Assembly: GCA_027382625.1 (NCBI GenBank)
Contig: JAJKFJ010022611.1
Span: 1-64,000, forward strand
Source: Tetmemena sp. SeJ-2015
Taxonomy: Eukaryota > Ciliophora > Spirotrichea > Sporadotrichida > Oxytrichidae
Direction of reading: 5' to 3'
Length of the DNA stretch: 64,000 nt
Every line of letters starts with the position of its first letter. Within the stretch, counting starts at the first letter, position 1. Under the pieces are notes generated by a model that was given only the letters and a program-made list of their open reading frames with translations, ran no database searches and was not told where the DNA came from. Positions 32,315 to 43,723 of this stretch are shown here, piece after piece. Both the position numbers and the translations under genes were made by a program.

Positions 32315-35300
32315 ATGCTGCAATAGAGAGAATACAAGCAAGAATGACTTTGTGGTGAAGCTAGACTAAGCTTTGCAACAATTGCTTACTACCTAGGGTT
32401 TGAAGTTCCCAGAATTGAAATTGAAGGAAACCTATGGTGGGCTCTTCACAGCATACTACACTCCAGTATAAAAGCAAACTTATCTACAGCAATAAACCTT
32501 CATAATCAAATTATTATGAATAGTTATAAGTTACAGGTTTAGAAAGACAAAGACCAAAATTCACAATAGCAAAACTAAGCAGCTCAATAGCAGCAGTAAC
32601 CAAGAAAGAATTCTCAAGCTGTTAACCCCTTCAAGTAAACTAAGCTTGAGGGATTCATAGATGAGATGATGGCGCAACTTCAAGAAGCTAATAAGAAAGA
32701 CTACTAATTAATAGATGAGAATATCAAGGATAGAATGATCACATACTTCAAGCAATAGCTTGGATACACAGAACTGAAGAGCCAGATCTTCAAAATGTAT
32801 TTTTAATTCTGGACAAGCGACTGGGATCTTTCAAGACACAATTCCAAGCAAGAAACTACTAGAAGGTCATCACTGCTATACAAAAGGCGGGAGTTTTAGA
32901 TGCCACAGAAATAAACGTACTCTTTTTGAAGGCCAAAAGATTCTTATCAAACGAGAATATTAAGAAGGAGAAAACTAAGATCAGAAATGAGATCAAGACA
33001 AACTTTATTACCTATGGGCAAGCCCAACCTAAGACAAAAGATGACAAGGGAGTCTATAAGATGCATTTAGTTTTAGTGTATGTTAACGATAAAGGAGAAC
33101 TTAAAGAGTAAAGTGAGAGTGAAGGAAGAGAGCAAGAAGATGATGAAGACAGCGATTTTGAAGATATTGATGATGACGATGATGAGGGAGAGGAAATTGA
33201 GGACGAGAGCAGTGACCCAAGTGAGGAACAAAAAGTTACAAAGCCTAAGCAGCAAACTAAGAATAACCAATCTAATCAAGGCTCAGTAACATATGTTCCC
33301 AAACAATAGGCGCACAAGCCTCCCTCAAAGCAAACATCATTTTAACAGAAATCTTAAACCTCTTCTGCTCTTATATATCTTTGAATAATACTCTTAAATA
33401 TTTGCTGCAGCAAAGCCAGAGAAAAAGCATAAGCACATTTCAGACTCAGAATCTGAAGGGGATGATGAATTTTATGGAAATCCAAGAGCTCAGCAGCCTA
33501 AGAACAAGCGTAATCAAAAGGAGGAGGCTGGTAATACCATGTATCTAAGATCTTTCAGAGATAAAACTCAGACCGAATAGTAGAACCAATACTTTATGAG
33601 CAGAACAAAACACACAATAACTCCTGAGGTAATGAAATCTCCCAAGGGAGTGAAAATGCTTCTAGGCATAGAAGGAACGATAAGACAAGTATATAAAGAG
33701 CAGACTGTAAGCAGAGAAGACTTGGAGATAAGAGACAAGGTTATCACTAACATCAAGAACGCTTTTAAGAGTACTAGTGATAGAGAGTATCCCGCTATTC
33801 TCACTGGCTAAATTAGAATCAGTGGCTTTGGCAGTTGCTAAAATGGTCTTTGGAATGTTGAAAAATCTGATATAAAATTTTATTATGAAGGGAAAAATTA
33901 TATAGACGTGACTTGCATTATAAGTGAGAAGCTCGAGGCTAATTAACATTAGCTCCTTAGATCTTGCACAACTATGATTAAAAAGGTTGCGAAGCAAGGT
34001 ACTATAGTGTTTGTTCCTGCATCAAGAGTGCCCATTGTGAAATTCAAGGAGAAGGAAACTGGATTGGAAGTTGATTTCAATGTGAATAACATCCTTGGAA
34101 TCCATAATTCCGATCTGATTTTCACATTTTATATAACTATGATAAATTGAAAATACATACTGCTAGATAGACCAGAGATTCCATATCTTAGCTACATTCT
34201 TGAAGTATTGGAGCAAGAAGATTGGAATTATCGGAGCAGCTTATGGACTTCTAAGTAGCTATGCTCTTACTTTGATGCTAATTGCTTTCTTGTAAAGCAC
34301 CTCTCCACCAGTTCTTCCTTGTTTGCAGCAGCGTAAGTGCAGGGATAGACAACACAAGAGAACTGTTTTCTATCCTATGCCTATTGACTAATTGGAAAGC
34401 AAGAGACGAAGAAATGCTCTGAGAGATTCCAAGTCCAAAGATCCAAGCAAGCAAATGTACTGCCTCACTGAAACAGACAGTTTCTTCGAAAATGACTTTA
34501 AGCTTATTCAGGAGTTCTATATGCCAAAGGAAAAGAACAATCAATTATCTTAAGCTAATTAAGACTACTTTAATGTTAGGTTTTAAATAAGGGATGCGCT
34601 GAGTTGTTGTACGAGTTTTTCTACTTCTACAACTACACATTTGACTCTAGTAAGCAAGTTATAGATATCAAGAATGGTGCCGGCTTCTCCACTAAGTGGT
34701 CAGGTGACAAGTAAACTTATGATTTAATACTAAAAATAAAAAAGTATTTAAATAAAAAGCTGGCATATATTTTGTTTGAAAGAAATTTCTTAAATCAATA
34801 AATTAAAATAAACTATTAAACCTTATTAAATAGATAAATAAAATATTGAATATGCTTCATAAGTTTGATTAAGTTTATCCATTTTCGATTGTAGATCCAT
34901 TTGAGCACCAAAGAAACCCTGGTTGCAGTGTATTCTAGGGCTCAGAGGGTCACAAGAAAATTATGATGCACTTTAGATCTGCTCTCGATAGATTCAAAAT
35001 CGAGTGAGCACTTCTAAGTTTCGATTGAACTTTAAAATCAGAGTTCGTTCTCTCTCAAAAAATTCCTAATTCAATCTAATTCGCCATTAAGTGATATAGA
35101 TTTATATGATTTAAATTATCAAGAGAAATTTTCGTCAGAACACTAAGCATTTAAGATTAACATTGAAACCAATAAAGAAATCATTTTCTGTGCTTCGATT
35201 CCACGCTCTTCCTCACACTTCCCATTTCTATAAATGTGCCAATAAATTGAGATATTTCCTTTGCTTAGCTTTTCCTCTAGCTACTTCTCTCACCTGTCAG

Positions 35301-36135
35301 GTTGTTGTTTAATTAATTAGCAAAAATAATGAGCTGCGAAAAAATATTTTTACTATATTTATTTAACGACATGATTTATATTTTACATAATTTTTTTTAA
35401 AAAAAATTGTTCTAGTTTCTGCTTATAAAATTATTCTCCTAAGATTCATTTTATTGAATTTATAGGTTGTTCAACAAGTCACTTTTGTCTATTTGATGAA
35501 AATCAGGATCTATAGAGCTTTGATTTGGAGCATTTTCATTTTAAAACTGAGCTTGAATTTAAGAATTAGAATTTCCCTGATCATACTCTCGTCTTTGCTG
35601 CTTGACTCTGTTGTTTTATTTAGGAGAGAGGACAACTTGCCATCTTCCAGGTGGGATTCCCACTCCATTTGCAGATGACTTGACTTCAAGGGATCTCTGA
35701 ACCGACAGAGACTTATCTTAGTACCTTGGCTTCACCCTATAGTTTTGCTAGAAAGAGTTTCTCTGGGGTATGAACTATTAAGGGTCTCTCTCATATTTAA
35801 TGTGTCCTTAGTTAGATTGTGTTTTTAGCGAAGGTAAGACTGTTGACCCATAATCTTTAGATTGATTTACCAGAATTCTACTTTAATTTGTTGAAGGGAG
35901 AGTCTAATTTAGAGAATCGAAATTGCTCTCTCCTTATAGTTTGTTGTAGTTCTATGTTTAATAAGTTCTAGGAATCGTACTCAGATTTTTCATATCTTGA
36001 CTTCCTAAAGATTAGAAGTGATGAGAAAGTCGAGGATTGTCTATTTAGGCTGCATATTAATTACTTTGCGTCCCAATTTGGTTACTCATCCTCTTCTACT
36101 GTGAACGCTCTTTTATTGAAGGAAGCAGAATATAT
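32315..36135 (+). CDS. Noncanonical poly(A)/U polymerase (Cid1/TUTase-like), IES-rich, with long C-terminal extension
   Basis: The nucleotidyltransferase core lies at 33600-35000. It has FGSCQNGLWNVEKSDIDVTCII with the Gly-Ser and the two catalytic Asp (33820-33920), PASRVPIVKFKEKETGLEVDFNVNN with the third Asp (34015-34090), YCQIDQRFHILATFLKYWSKKIGIIGAAYGLLSSYALTLMLIAFLQ (34157-34290), and the PAP-associated part GCAELLYEFFYFYNYTFD plus VDPFEHQRNPGCSVF (34600-34930). The N-terminal 400 residues include a Q-rich linker, then SENEN-like and Asp/Glu-rich tracts, and are unrecognised. A C-terminal extension (35050-36135) becomes continuous only if several small IESs are removed; three otherwise in-frame TGAs each lie inside one. 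The start at 32315 needs a 4-bp deletion at 32335-32342. At least one junction near 34580 is unresolved. Confidence 0.82.
32335..32342 (+). other. Candidate 4-bp IES, tandem CAAG
   Basis: CAAG at 32335-32338 and again at 32339-32342 with no spacer. Removing one copy joins MLQQREYK to NDFVVKLDQALQQLL and avoids an immediate TGA. Confidence 0.4.
33366..33406 (+). other. IES in the TUTase gene, pointer TGCT
   Basis: Repeats 33366-33369 and 33403-33406. Removing 37 bp deletes a TGA and joins QTSSA to AAKPEKKHKH. Confidence 0.72.
33870..33904 (+). other. IES in the TUTase catalytic motif, pointer ATATA
   Basis: Repeats 33870-33874 and 33900-33904. Removing 30 bp closes the catalytic Asp-Ile-Asp: VEKSDI becomes VEKSDIDVTCII. 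Confidence 0.85.
34124..34158 (+). other. IES in the TUTase gene, pointer ACAT
   Basis: Repeats 34124-34127 and 34155-34158. Removing 31 bp deletes a TGA and joins HNSDLIFT to YCQIDQRFHIL. Confidence 0.83.
34717..34878 (+). other. IES in the TUTase gene, pointer TTAT
   Basis: Repeats 34717-34720 and 34875-34878. Removing 158 bp joins WSGDKQTY to PFSIVDPFEHQRNPG. Confidence 0.8.
34982..35056 (+). other. IES carrying the apparent TUTase stop, pointer CTCTC
   Basis: Repeats 34982-34986 and 35052-35056. Removing 70 bp deletes TGA 35005-35007 and joins MMHFRSAL to KKFLIQSNSPLSDIDL. Confidence 0.6.
35299..35470 (+). other. IES, pointer AGGTTGT
   Basis: Repeats 35299-35305 and 35464-35470. Removing 165 bp joins FSHLSGC to STSHFCLFDENQDL in frame. 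Confidence 0.75.
35594..35617 (+). other. Candidate IES around an in-frame TGA, pointer TTT
   Basis: TTT at 35594-35596 and 35615-35617 flanks TGA 35603-35605; removing 21 bp keeps the frame (HTLVF then IQERGQLAIF). Confidence 0.5.
35674..35694 (+). other. Candidate IES around an in-frame TGA, pointer GAT
   Basis: GAT at 35674-35676 and 35692-35694 flanks a TGA; removing 18 bp keeps the frame (FPLHLQ then ISEPTETYL). Confidence 0.5.
35760..35791 (+). other. IES around an in-frame TGA, pointer TCTCT
   Basis: Repeats 35760-35764 and 35787-35791 flank TGA 35771-35773; removing 27 bp keeps the frame (FARKSFS then HIQCVLSQIVF). Confidence 0.58.
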
Positions 36136-38116
36136 CATATTTAAGTCAAGACTAAAGATTAAATCAATTATTTTTCTAAATTATATTCAATCCAAAGCAC
36201 ATATAGTTATTACCAAAAAAAAATTATTATATCATTCATATTTTAAGAATAATTATTGTTTGTATAAATCATAAATTTTATTGATGCAATATTATTATTG
36301 GCATTGATGATATTGCTGGCCGTCTGATAACTGATTTGTGAGGCTAAATATTTCTTTTCCATCTCTTTTTGGAATTTTTTAAAGTTAACCCTGACCTTTG
36401 TCCCTGTTTTACCGACTGTAGGCTGGCCTCTCTCTGGGCTACTCTTGTCATTTTTACTTTATTCTTAAAACTAACTGGGGAATCGGATTTAGTCCAGAGC
36501 CAAGTTAGACAATGAAAATACGCCACTGCTGTCGTTTTGCATCGACATGTTATGAGTCTTTGCCTACTGAGCTGCGCTTTCTTTATTGTTGAAGAGCTTT
36601 TTTAAACTTGCTGAAGTAGAATTCTGCTTGTAGTGTTCATTAAAATCAGATACAGTGCTTGAATTGTTAAGATTTTGGCTGGTGGTGTCCTGGCTCGAAT
36701 TAAAATTGGCGAACTTTCCTGAAGAGTCCTATCTGGGTATTTTCTTAACCTTAATTTGCTGGACTCCTTCTTTGTTGAGACCGATTTATTGGCAGTCGAT
36801 GTCGAAATAGTCATGAAGGATGCGCATGTGATAGTTCGAATTGTAGGGACTATCCCTCTCCAGCTTGCTTTAACTCAAACTCTGACGGGTCAAGGACTTT
36901 GGCTTTTTTGTAGAGTCAGGTCTCCTAGAGATACTCACTTACTCTGAAACTTGAGGCGATTTATTCTAAAGGTAGGAATTCACTAAGCTCTAAATATGAG
37001 AAGAGGTACTGGTTAAAATTAATTTAATTAGAACTAAATATATTAAAATTTAAGGAGCAATTAAAGTTATTCAAAAGTCATTATAAAAATGGTTTCGGGA
37101 GGAATTTTGAATCTGGTTTGGCTATTATTCTTAATCATTTTACTATCACTTAGAGTAGAATAAAAATAGAATTGGACAGATATGACTAGTCCAATTTAAA
37201 GATACTGGTTTCCCTAGGATTTTCCTAATTGATACTCTGAGTATTCTTAGAGGAACCATTTATTTGCAAGTCAGATGCTTTTAGCCCTTTTTTATTGGTG
37301 CTTTAAGATTTCTTAAACATACTTTGGCTTTAACTTCTCCTCATCATGAATTAGCCTTGCTGCTACAAAATTCTAGCCTACTATTCTAAATCTAACTTGC
37401 TTAATTAAATACAAGTACAATAAATAATATACATAGAAATTATTTCTCAAGTATAGTTTGTATTGAGGATCATTTTATAAATATTGTTTATTTCTTTAAT
37501 TTTTTTGTTATTTATATGCAAATCTACAAAATATTTTGCTAGGTTGCCTTATTTGGTAATTTTAAGATTATAAATTCTACTGTATTAGGTTTTTCGGTTT
37601 AGTCTAGTTTTATAATGTTTGCTTGCCTCTCTTGTTTGTATTTTCGCTTTATCGAAATGTGTTATCTTTGCTAGAGAGTGTTGCTTATTCCTCTATGATT
37701 TCTAGATCACTTGATGGCTGTGCTTAATTGTAATTTTGGATGTATTTTTGAAGGAGAACTTCGTCTTTTAACTTTGTTTGGTTTTGTTGTTTCTATTATT
37801 TGGCTTAGCTCTACTTTTGTTCACTTGGAGAGAGCTTCTTGGTCTTTTTCTTGAGTTATAACTGCTTTAAGCTCTGTAAAGTATATTTAAAAGCGTTTTA
37901 GGCGTTTGCTATTTCTTGGTCACTTAAATCCTACCTATGTTTGGTTTCTTAACGAACAGCAGCAGCTGATGGAATTCTCTTTAGTTTGGTGGCTTAAGTA
38001 GTAGTGGTTGTCTAGGATTCAATGTGACCTTTAGAGGCATTCTAGTTTAATAGGTTTCTTTGTTGAGAACTAAGTATCTTTGAACCACTCTGATAAACCG
38101 ACTCATCCCTCTGCAT
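36135..38116 (-). CDS. S/N/Q-rich protein, unknown function
   Basis: Unrecognised. From ATG 38114-38116 (MQRDESVYQSGSKILSSQ) the minus strand stays open for long runs only when TAA/TAG are Gln; Gln codons of this type are very frequent. Notable segments: KLKRIPSAAAVRQETKH (about 37950), QNFVAARLIHDEEKLKPKYVQEILKHQ (about 37300-37370), SPYNSNYHMRILHDYFDIDCQQIGLNKEGVQQIKVKKIP (36740-36860), and SKNDKSSPERGQPTVGKTGTKVRVNFKKFQKEMEKKY (36340-36460). The two parts are in different frames around 36970-37260, so one or more IESs lie there. The frame ends at TGA 36135-36137 and converges with the TUTase gene. No domain found. Confidence 0.58.
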
Positions 38117-38239
38117 GTAGTAGGTATCTCTCAAAACATACACTTATATATTCTTTAATGATTCAATCAAATGAATCTAGTGGGAAAATAATAAAAGGAG
38201 AATGAGTTTAAGTAATTTAATTAGGATTCAATCGCTTGG

Positions 38240-40723
38240 AAAATGCTCATGTAAAAGAACTTGCTTAAGTTATCTGCCAAGAGCAGGATGCACTTCTTGA
38301 ATGCAGAACTCATCCATCCACATCGGTGCGTACCTTATTCCTTAGTCCTTATGAGGTTGCGTGTAGGCCACCAAGTATTACCAATCTATAAAATAAATAA
38401 AAATGATATTAATTTTATTAAATCTATAAGAAATCTTCTTCAGTTTCTTTATCTCTCTTTAATTTAATATAATCATAGCATACAATCAAATAATTAACAT
38501 AAATTTTGTGCTAGATATTAACTGCTTCTACAATACTCATATCTGTTTTTATCTATCTACTTAACGCACAAAATTGATTTCGGAGCTACTTCATTGAAGA
38601 TAATGCTAGGTGGTTCTACAATTTTCCAGTCAGCATAAAATAAAAATATGTAAATATTATTCAGCATGTATGAATCGGTCTGTTTGAAATGAGGAAAAAA
38701 GGTTTTCATATCTGAGGTACTTCCTGTATCTGACCAGATACTTTTATCCCTCATTGTAAACTTCCCTGAAATCATCTTTGCTTATCTTCTTGGGATCCTC
38801 AGAGAAAGTACTCTCTAATTTCTTAAGATATAACAATTATTAAATTATAAAAATTAATAATTATATTTAACTTACCAATTATAATTTTATTGTAAAATTT
38901 GTAATTTAAAGAAGAAATAGGCTGCTTTAAAATTCCTACAAAATAAGAGGTTAAGATTTTTAAGATTTTAAAATTTTCCAAATTTTAAATAGAAATAAGT
39001 CTTGTCCTGATTTGTCGCTAAAAGGGATAAAACATAATAGTAACTTATAAGATAATCACTTTTTAAGATGCTAACTAAAAAATTAAAATGTGCCAGTTAT
39101 AAATTAATTGATGTAAATTAATACTTATCATATTAAACATGGGATTTTATTCTTCTTCAGATTCATTATATAGAATAAGAGTAAAAATTAGTTAAAATAA
39201 AAACGTCTAAATAGCGAAGATCCAAATAAATATCCACTCTTATAAATTATTTATCTTAATTAATTGAATAAAATAATAAATTTTCTTAAGCTGAGAATTC
39301 ATACCTGATATTGATTATGTGAGTATTTGATTAGAGATTCTGGACTCGGAAAATGGATCTTCATTTTGACTATTTAAAGAACTTTCTATAGTAACTACTT
39401 AAGGATTGTTGCTGCTTAACTATTGATTAATTATTTTTGGCTGCAACCTAATCCCATATTAGTTATCTGGGTAGAGATCTTGCGTTAAGATGGGTCCTGA
39501 ACAAAAGTTATCATCAAAGTTTTTTCCAATCACAAAACCTGAGTTCATGTCCTCCACAAAAATTCGACTACTGATAGGCTTAGGATTATAACTAGGCATT
39601 TAAACTTCTCTTTCTTCATCTAAAAATCTGTGCTTCATCACATTTTCATTATAATCTGGGGATGCTCTGTTTTGCATTATATATAATTCAGTATCTTAAT
39701 ATTAATTAGATATCACTATTTGGATGCGAAAAAATATAGATAAGCAGACTAGTCAGAATTTTAGATATAATTATGTATTTGTGTACTTCAAATCAAAGCT
39801 ATTGACTATAAAGATATTTCTAGAATAGCAATGCATTTAGTTTATTTGATTCTTTAAGCTTTATTCATCTTGATTACGATGAGTTGTTTTTCTAAAAATG
39901 ATAACATATTTGCTCAGAGATTTTAGAATTTCCAATATCTATAATAATTAAATGTATTTATTTATAGAAACTATTTTTATTGATTTTAAGTTATAAAAAT
40001 TGATTTTCTTAAATTTGGACTCCCTAATCTCTCTTTGAAAATGGCTCTAGCATATTAGTGAATTAAGAATCGTTAATTGGGAAAAAATTCTGCGAGAATC
40101 TATTCCTTTCTTGGTCATCTATTGTGTAATCTTCTGGCAGACAATTTATTTGTCCTTGATTTTATTAGTAAAATTACTTTTAAGCAAATAAAATAAATAG
40201 AAATTAAGCGTGTAGATCGTAGAAAGCATACAAAATACTTCTAGTGAGAGTTTAAGTTTATACTTCTAAAATCCAAATTAAAATCAGAATTAAATTAAAA
40301 TAATAAATGAAAAGATATATTTTTTTGGCCATTAAATTATGGTTTGAGTTGCTAAAATGGTGCTTATTCTATAGCCTTATTTAATTTTAATATGAGTTTG
40401 TTCTACCGCCATTATAGGAGGTGACTTTGATGAGATAATGATCTTAAAAACTCGGAATCAGGAAATTTGACAAGTTCACAAATTTCTGAACGGATGTAAC
40501 TCGCAACACAGGCCTCCAATGATGAAATTGTAAGGATGAAAGTTGCTTTGTATTTAATGCTAAAATAATTGTCAAAATTATAACCCAATATTTCATACAG
40601 GATGGATTTTTTTATTTTAGTTTTTAATTTAATTCTCTTTTTTATTAAATTCTCAGCTATACAAAAGCATAAGGCTAATAAAAATAATTTAAAAAGTAAA
40701 GAGAGTGAAGAATTTAATGCCAA
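38240..40723 (-). CDS. Unknown protein, IES-interrupted; start uncertain
   Basis: Unrecognised. Coding-like minus-strand pieces: EACVASYIRSEICELVKFPDSEFLRS (40435-40520), GQINCLPEDYTIDDQERNRFSQNFFP (40090-40165), NYNENVMKHRFLDEER then SSRIFVEDMNSGFVIGKNFDDNF (39500-39660), a Gln/Asn-rich stretch to about 39290, TMRDKSIWSDTGSTSDMK (about 38710-38760), and YAPMWMDEFCIQEVHPALGRQLKQVLLHEHFPSD (38230-38330). The start could be ATG 40721-40723 or a later ATG at 39675-39677. Intervening AT-rich stretches with TGA are probably IESs. No known domain is visible. Confidence 0.45.
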
Positions 40724-40766
40724 ATATTAACCTACTATTTAGTAGAATTATAAGCTATATATACTT

Positions 40767-42191
40767 TCATAATAAAAATAACTATATTTTTTATTTATAT
40801 TTTCCTCTTAATTCAGAATTAAAAAATTACTCTTGCGGATATTGAATTTAAGGGACTAGAGGATTCTGCTAAATCGACTCTTCGAAACATTCCTCTTCAT
40901 CAACAATTTTATTATACGTTCTTTTCCTCTGCAATCTCTTCTCCTCCTCTTTCGAAATGTTGACTTTAATTTTTTTGGTCGACTTTTGAGACCCCTTACT
41001 AAATTTAAGATTAGATTACCTTAACAGAATTCATATAATGATTGAGTGTAAATTACTGATACTTACTTTGATATTTTTTCTTAGGCTTCCTTTTTAATAG
41101 AATGATGTGACTAGCTTCTTTCTTGTCTTTAACTCTATGTAGTTCTTTTGAAAAAATCAGTCAATTCCTTCTGGTCCTTCCTCTAAACTTCATATCTGCA
41201 CTATGCCAACAGATTCTAAAATATCAATGAATCCCATAATTTGTTCATACCTGCGGTTTTTTGTTTCTAGATTTTGAGCTCTTTTTGGAGCCACCTGATT
41301 TACCAGATTTAACAGAGCTTTTCCGATTCCCATTACTAGAATTACTCTTTTGAGAATTCTTTGAGGACGATAGCTTTATCCTTTTTTAAGGATTCTCTAG
41401 ATTAAGTTGGTTAGATTTTCATTAGTCAGCTCCTTGTAGTCTTTTGATTTTTAAGAGTTGCGAGTTCTCCTTTTATTCTACAATTCAGGGTCGATCTAAC
41501 AAATTTTAGTTAGAAAATTATCATAATCAAGATGTATCTTTGGAAAGTTCATTTGAGTATATTGCTCAGAATATATTTTGAAGATAAAACGATGAGGATT
41601 AAGAATCTAGCTTTATTAGTTATGTAGTTAATATTTAAATTGATACTTACTTTGATTTAAACAGTTTGGTCTTACTAGTGTGTGCTTGCATTCTCTGAGT
41701 AGACTGACCTCTGTTCCTTTTTCTATTCTTCATTTGGGTCTATTTTGACTAGGTAGTATTACTTCTTTTCTCCTTTGCCCTTCCTTTCTATCCTAAGCGA
41801 TCTTTCCAAAAAGAATTTCTTGAAGATATTTTTCAAATGCCTCAAGGAGTAATTTGCTGCTAAAGGCTCCCAAGTATTATACTTTTCTTCCCAGTCCTTC
41901 CATTTTATCCCTCAATTACAATTAAAGATTAAATAAATTTAATCTAAATAAAAGTAATTTTAAATTGCTAATTGATCAATAAAATTCCCAATAATTTTAA
42001 AGTATTTTTTTATTTTATGTTTACATTTAACAAATAAACTATTTAACGACCCCCTTACTTAATATTGCATTTATAAATGATATTATAAAAGTATTGAGCA
42101 ATATTAGCGTTATGACATCCCCATTTTCATTAATTTTGTAGTCTACGATCTTTTCAATGAAGTACTCATCTGCTTCTTAATTTAAAGGCAT
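40767..42191 (-). CDS. Chromodomain protein (HP1-like chromodomain, basic C-terminus)
   Basis: From ATG 42189-42191: MPLNQEADEYFIEKIVDYKINENGD, the first chromodomain strand, joined across a 205-bp IES to IKWKDWEEKYNTWEPLAANY, which carries the Trp residues and NTWEP signature of methyl-lysine-binding chromodomains. The joined domain is about three residues shorter than usual between strands 1 and 2, so the junction may differ slightly. The rest is basic and Ser/Lys-rich (KSSVKSGKSGGSKKSSKSRNKK at about 41275-41330), then KKIKVNISKEEEKRLQRKRTYNKIV near 40920-40985, ending at TGA 40767-40769. Probably a nuclear, chromatin-associated protein that binds methylated histone H3. Further IESs interrupt the basic part. 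Confidence 0.78.
41905..42113 (-). other. IES splitting the chromodomain, pointer ATAA
   Basis: Repeats 41905-41908 and 42110-42113 (TTAT on +). Removing 205 bp joins INENGDV to IKWKDWEEKYNTWEP in frame. Confidence 0.65.
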
Positions 42192-42229
42192 AATATAAAC
42201 TTATTTAATTTAAAATATAATATTTTATA

Positions 42230-43069
42230 GATCTTAAAATTAAGATTTTAATTTAAAAATAATTCCTAAAAGATAAGAATAGGTATCTCCGGCCTCTGGA
42301 CTCTGCTCAAACTCTATCACACTTTCATTTAAGTTGTGTCTGCGATAATTTGACTTTTAAGACGCCTGTAACCCCTAGAAGTTTTATACCACTCCATCAT
42401 CTTAAAAAAAATCGTTTTACAAAAAATGATGCACGCTCTTTAAATATTGAATTAATTTTGGTTCAGCTTTTTCATGAAGACAATAATTATTTATTAAATA
42501 TGTATTGCAGAAACTATATGTATTTTGATCTTGTCTTTGATTATAAATCGTTGAAGCAGTCTTTGGATCACTCCATTGACTGGCACTTGAGTTTTGTAAA
42601 ATGGCCTAGCTATTTGAGTTGAATAGGTATAAGTTTTCTGCGCCAATTACAAATGAGTGTGACTGAATCATCCTTTGGGTCTAGTCATCATAAAATAATA
42701 AATTGATAGCTGTTGTGCAAATTAGACATTCTTTTTGAGTTAGTGAGATTGCTGGCTGCTATTCTCTTTATTCTTCGCAGCTTCTTCTCATTAATAGGCT
42801 GCTATAAATCGCCTGACACAGAATAGGAACTCAATTCTTCAGGCGGAGATACATAAAGGGATTTGAGGAGGGGGAATCTCTCATAGATATCATAGTTTAT
42901 ATCCACCACACTCACAGACTATTAGGGTATCAACTTATTACAAATTATTTTAAGAAATCAGAGAGAGATACTCTGAAATTCAAAAAATCGAGAGGATAAA
43001 ATTAAAATACTCATTTAGCATCCCTTCATATCGAACAGACTAAGTTTAAACTCTTTAGCTCATGAGCAT
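42230..43069 (-). CDS. Small protein, unknown
   Basis: Minus-strand coding pieces: a Gln-rich start at ATG 43067-43069 (MLMSQRVQTQSVRYEGMLNEY), then VVDINYDIYERFPLLKSLYVSPPEELSSYSVSGDL and KKLRRIKRIAASNLTNSKRMSNLHNSY (42700-42930), and a terminal piece NESVIEFEQSPEAGDTY (42275-42335). Junctions at about 42960-43000 and 42350-42680 are unresolved. A plus-strand frame at 42350-42622 overlaps and looks less protein-like. No domain recognised. Confidence 0.42.
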
Positions 43070-43723
43070 CTAAGAATATTTTCAAGTAAAAATTTAAGAT
43101 TTATTAAATAAAATATAAGCATTTAAAACATTTATCCTTCAGAGAAATAAATCACTTATTAATTAAGTAGTAGATTTAACTAAAAAAAACATAAAATAGA
43201 TTGAATTGATATAACTAATTTATTAATTTTTAGTTAGAATATCTATGGGCTCTGTCGTCTGAGTTATTGGAGTGCTGTGGTGAGAATGAGTTGAGATGAG
43301 AGAAATTGGAATGAGTGTAGTACTATCCCCTATTCTGTTAAATATGTTAAGAATCTCTCTGAAATTCATGCATATGGGAATTATTATATACTGATTAAGA
43401 CATTTATTGCTAGCTCTCATTCGATTAGTCAGTATCATAATAAATCAAAATATTCTTATTGAACATAAACTATAAGTATCTAAGTTTTGCAGCTCATTTG
43501 GCATTCTTCTTCGTTGTTAGACAAATTAATCCATTTTAGATAAATTAATAAACTTATTACGATTGCTAACAAGTTAACGATTGCTAATATAAATCAACAC
43601 CTCTACTAATTACTTTATAATTTCAAATTTAAATTACTAATCTACTCTTCCTATTTATAAAGAAAGGACGAATAAGGATTAAAGTTTATTTACTACTCTC
43701 TAGATTGCTTTATAGCAATACAG
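43070..43723. other. Intergenic region upstream of CKS1
   Basis: AT-rich, divergent between a minus-strand gene and CKS1. It contains an 11-bp direct repeat at 43559-43587 but no convincing gene. Confidence 0.5.
43559..43587. repeat. 11-bp direct repeat ACGATTGCTAA, spaced 18 bp
   Basis: Copies at 43559-43569 and 43577-43587, about 137 bp before the CKS1 start. This looks like a pointer pair around an 18-bp noncoding IES, but with no reading frame there is no independent test. Confidence 0.55.

Noticed and set aside
35594..35791. Selenocysteine or TGA-recoding gene
   Set aside because: Each in-frame TGA lies between short direct repeats that allow in-frame removal, and no alignment places Cys/Sec there.
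42350..42622. Plus-strand gene encoding about 90 residues
   Set aside because: Composition is poor, no Gln-decoded TAA/TAG, and it overlaps a minus-strand coding series; probably chance.
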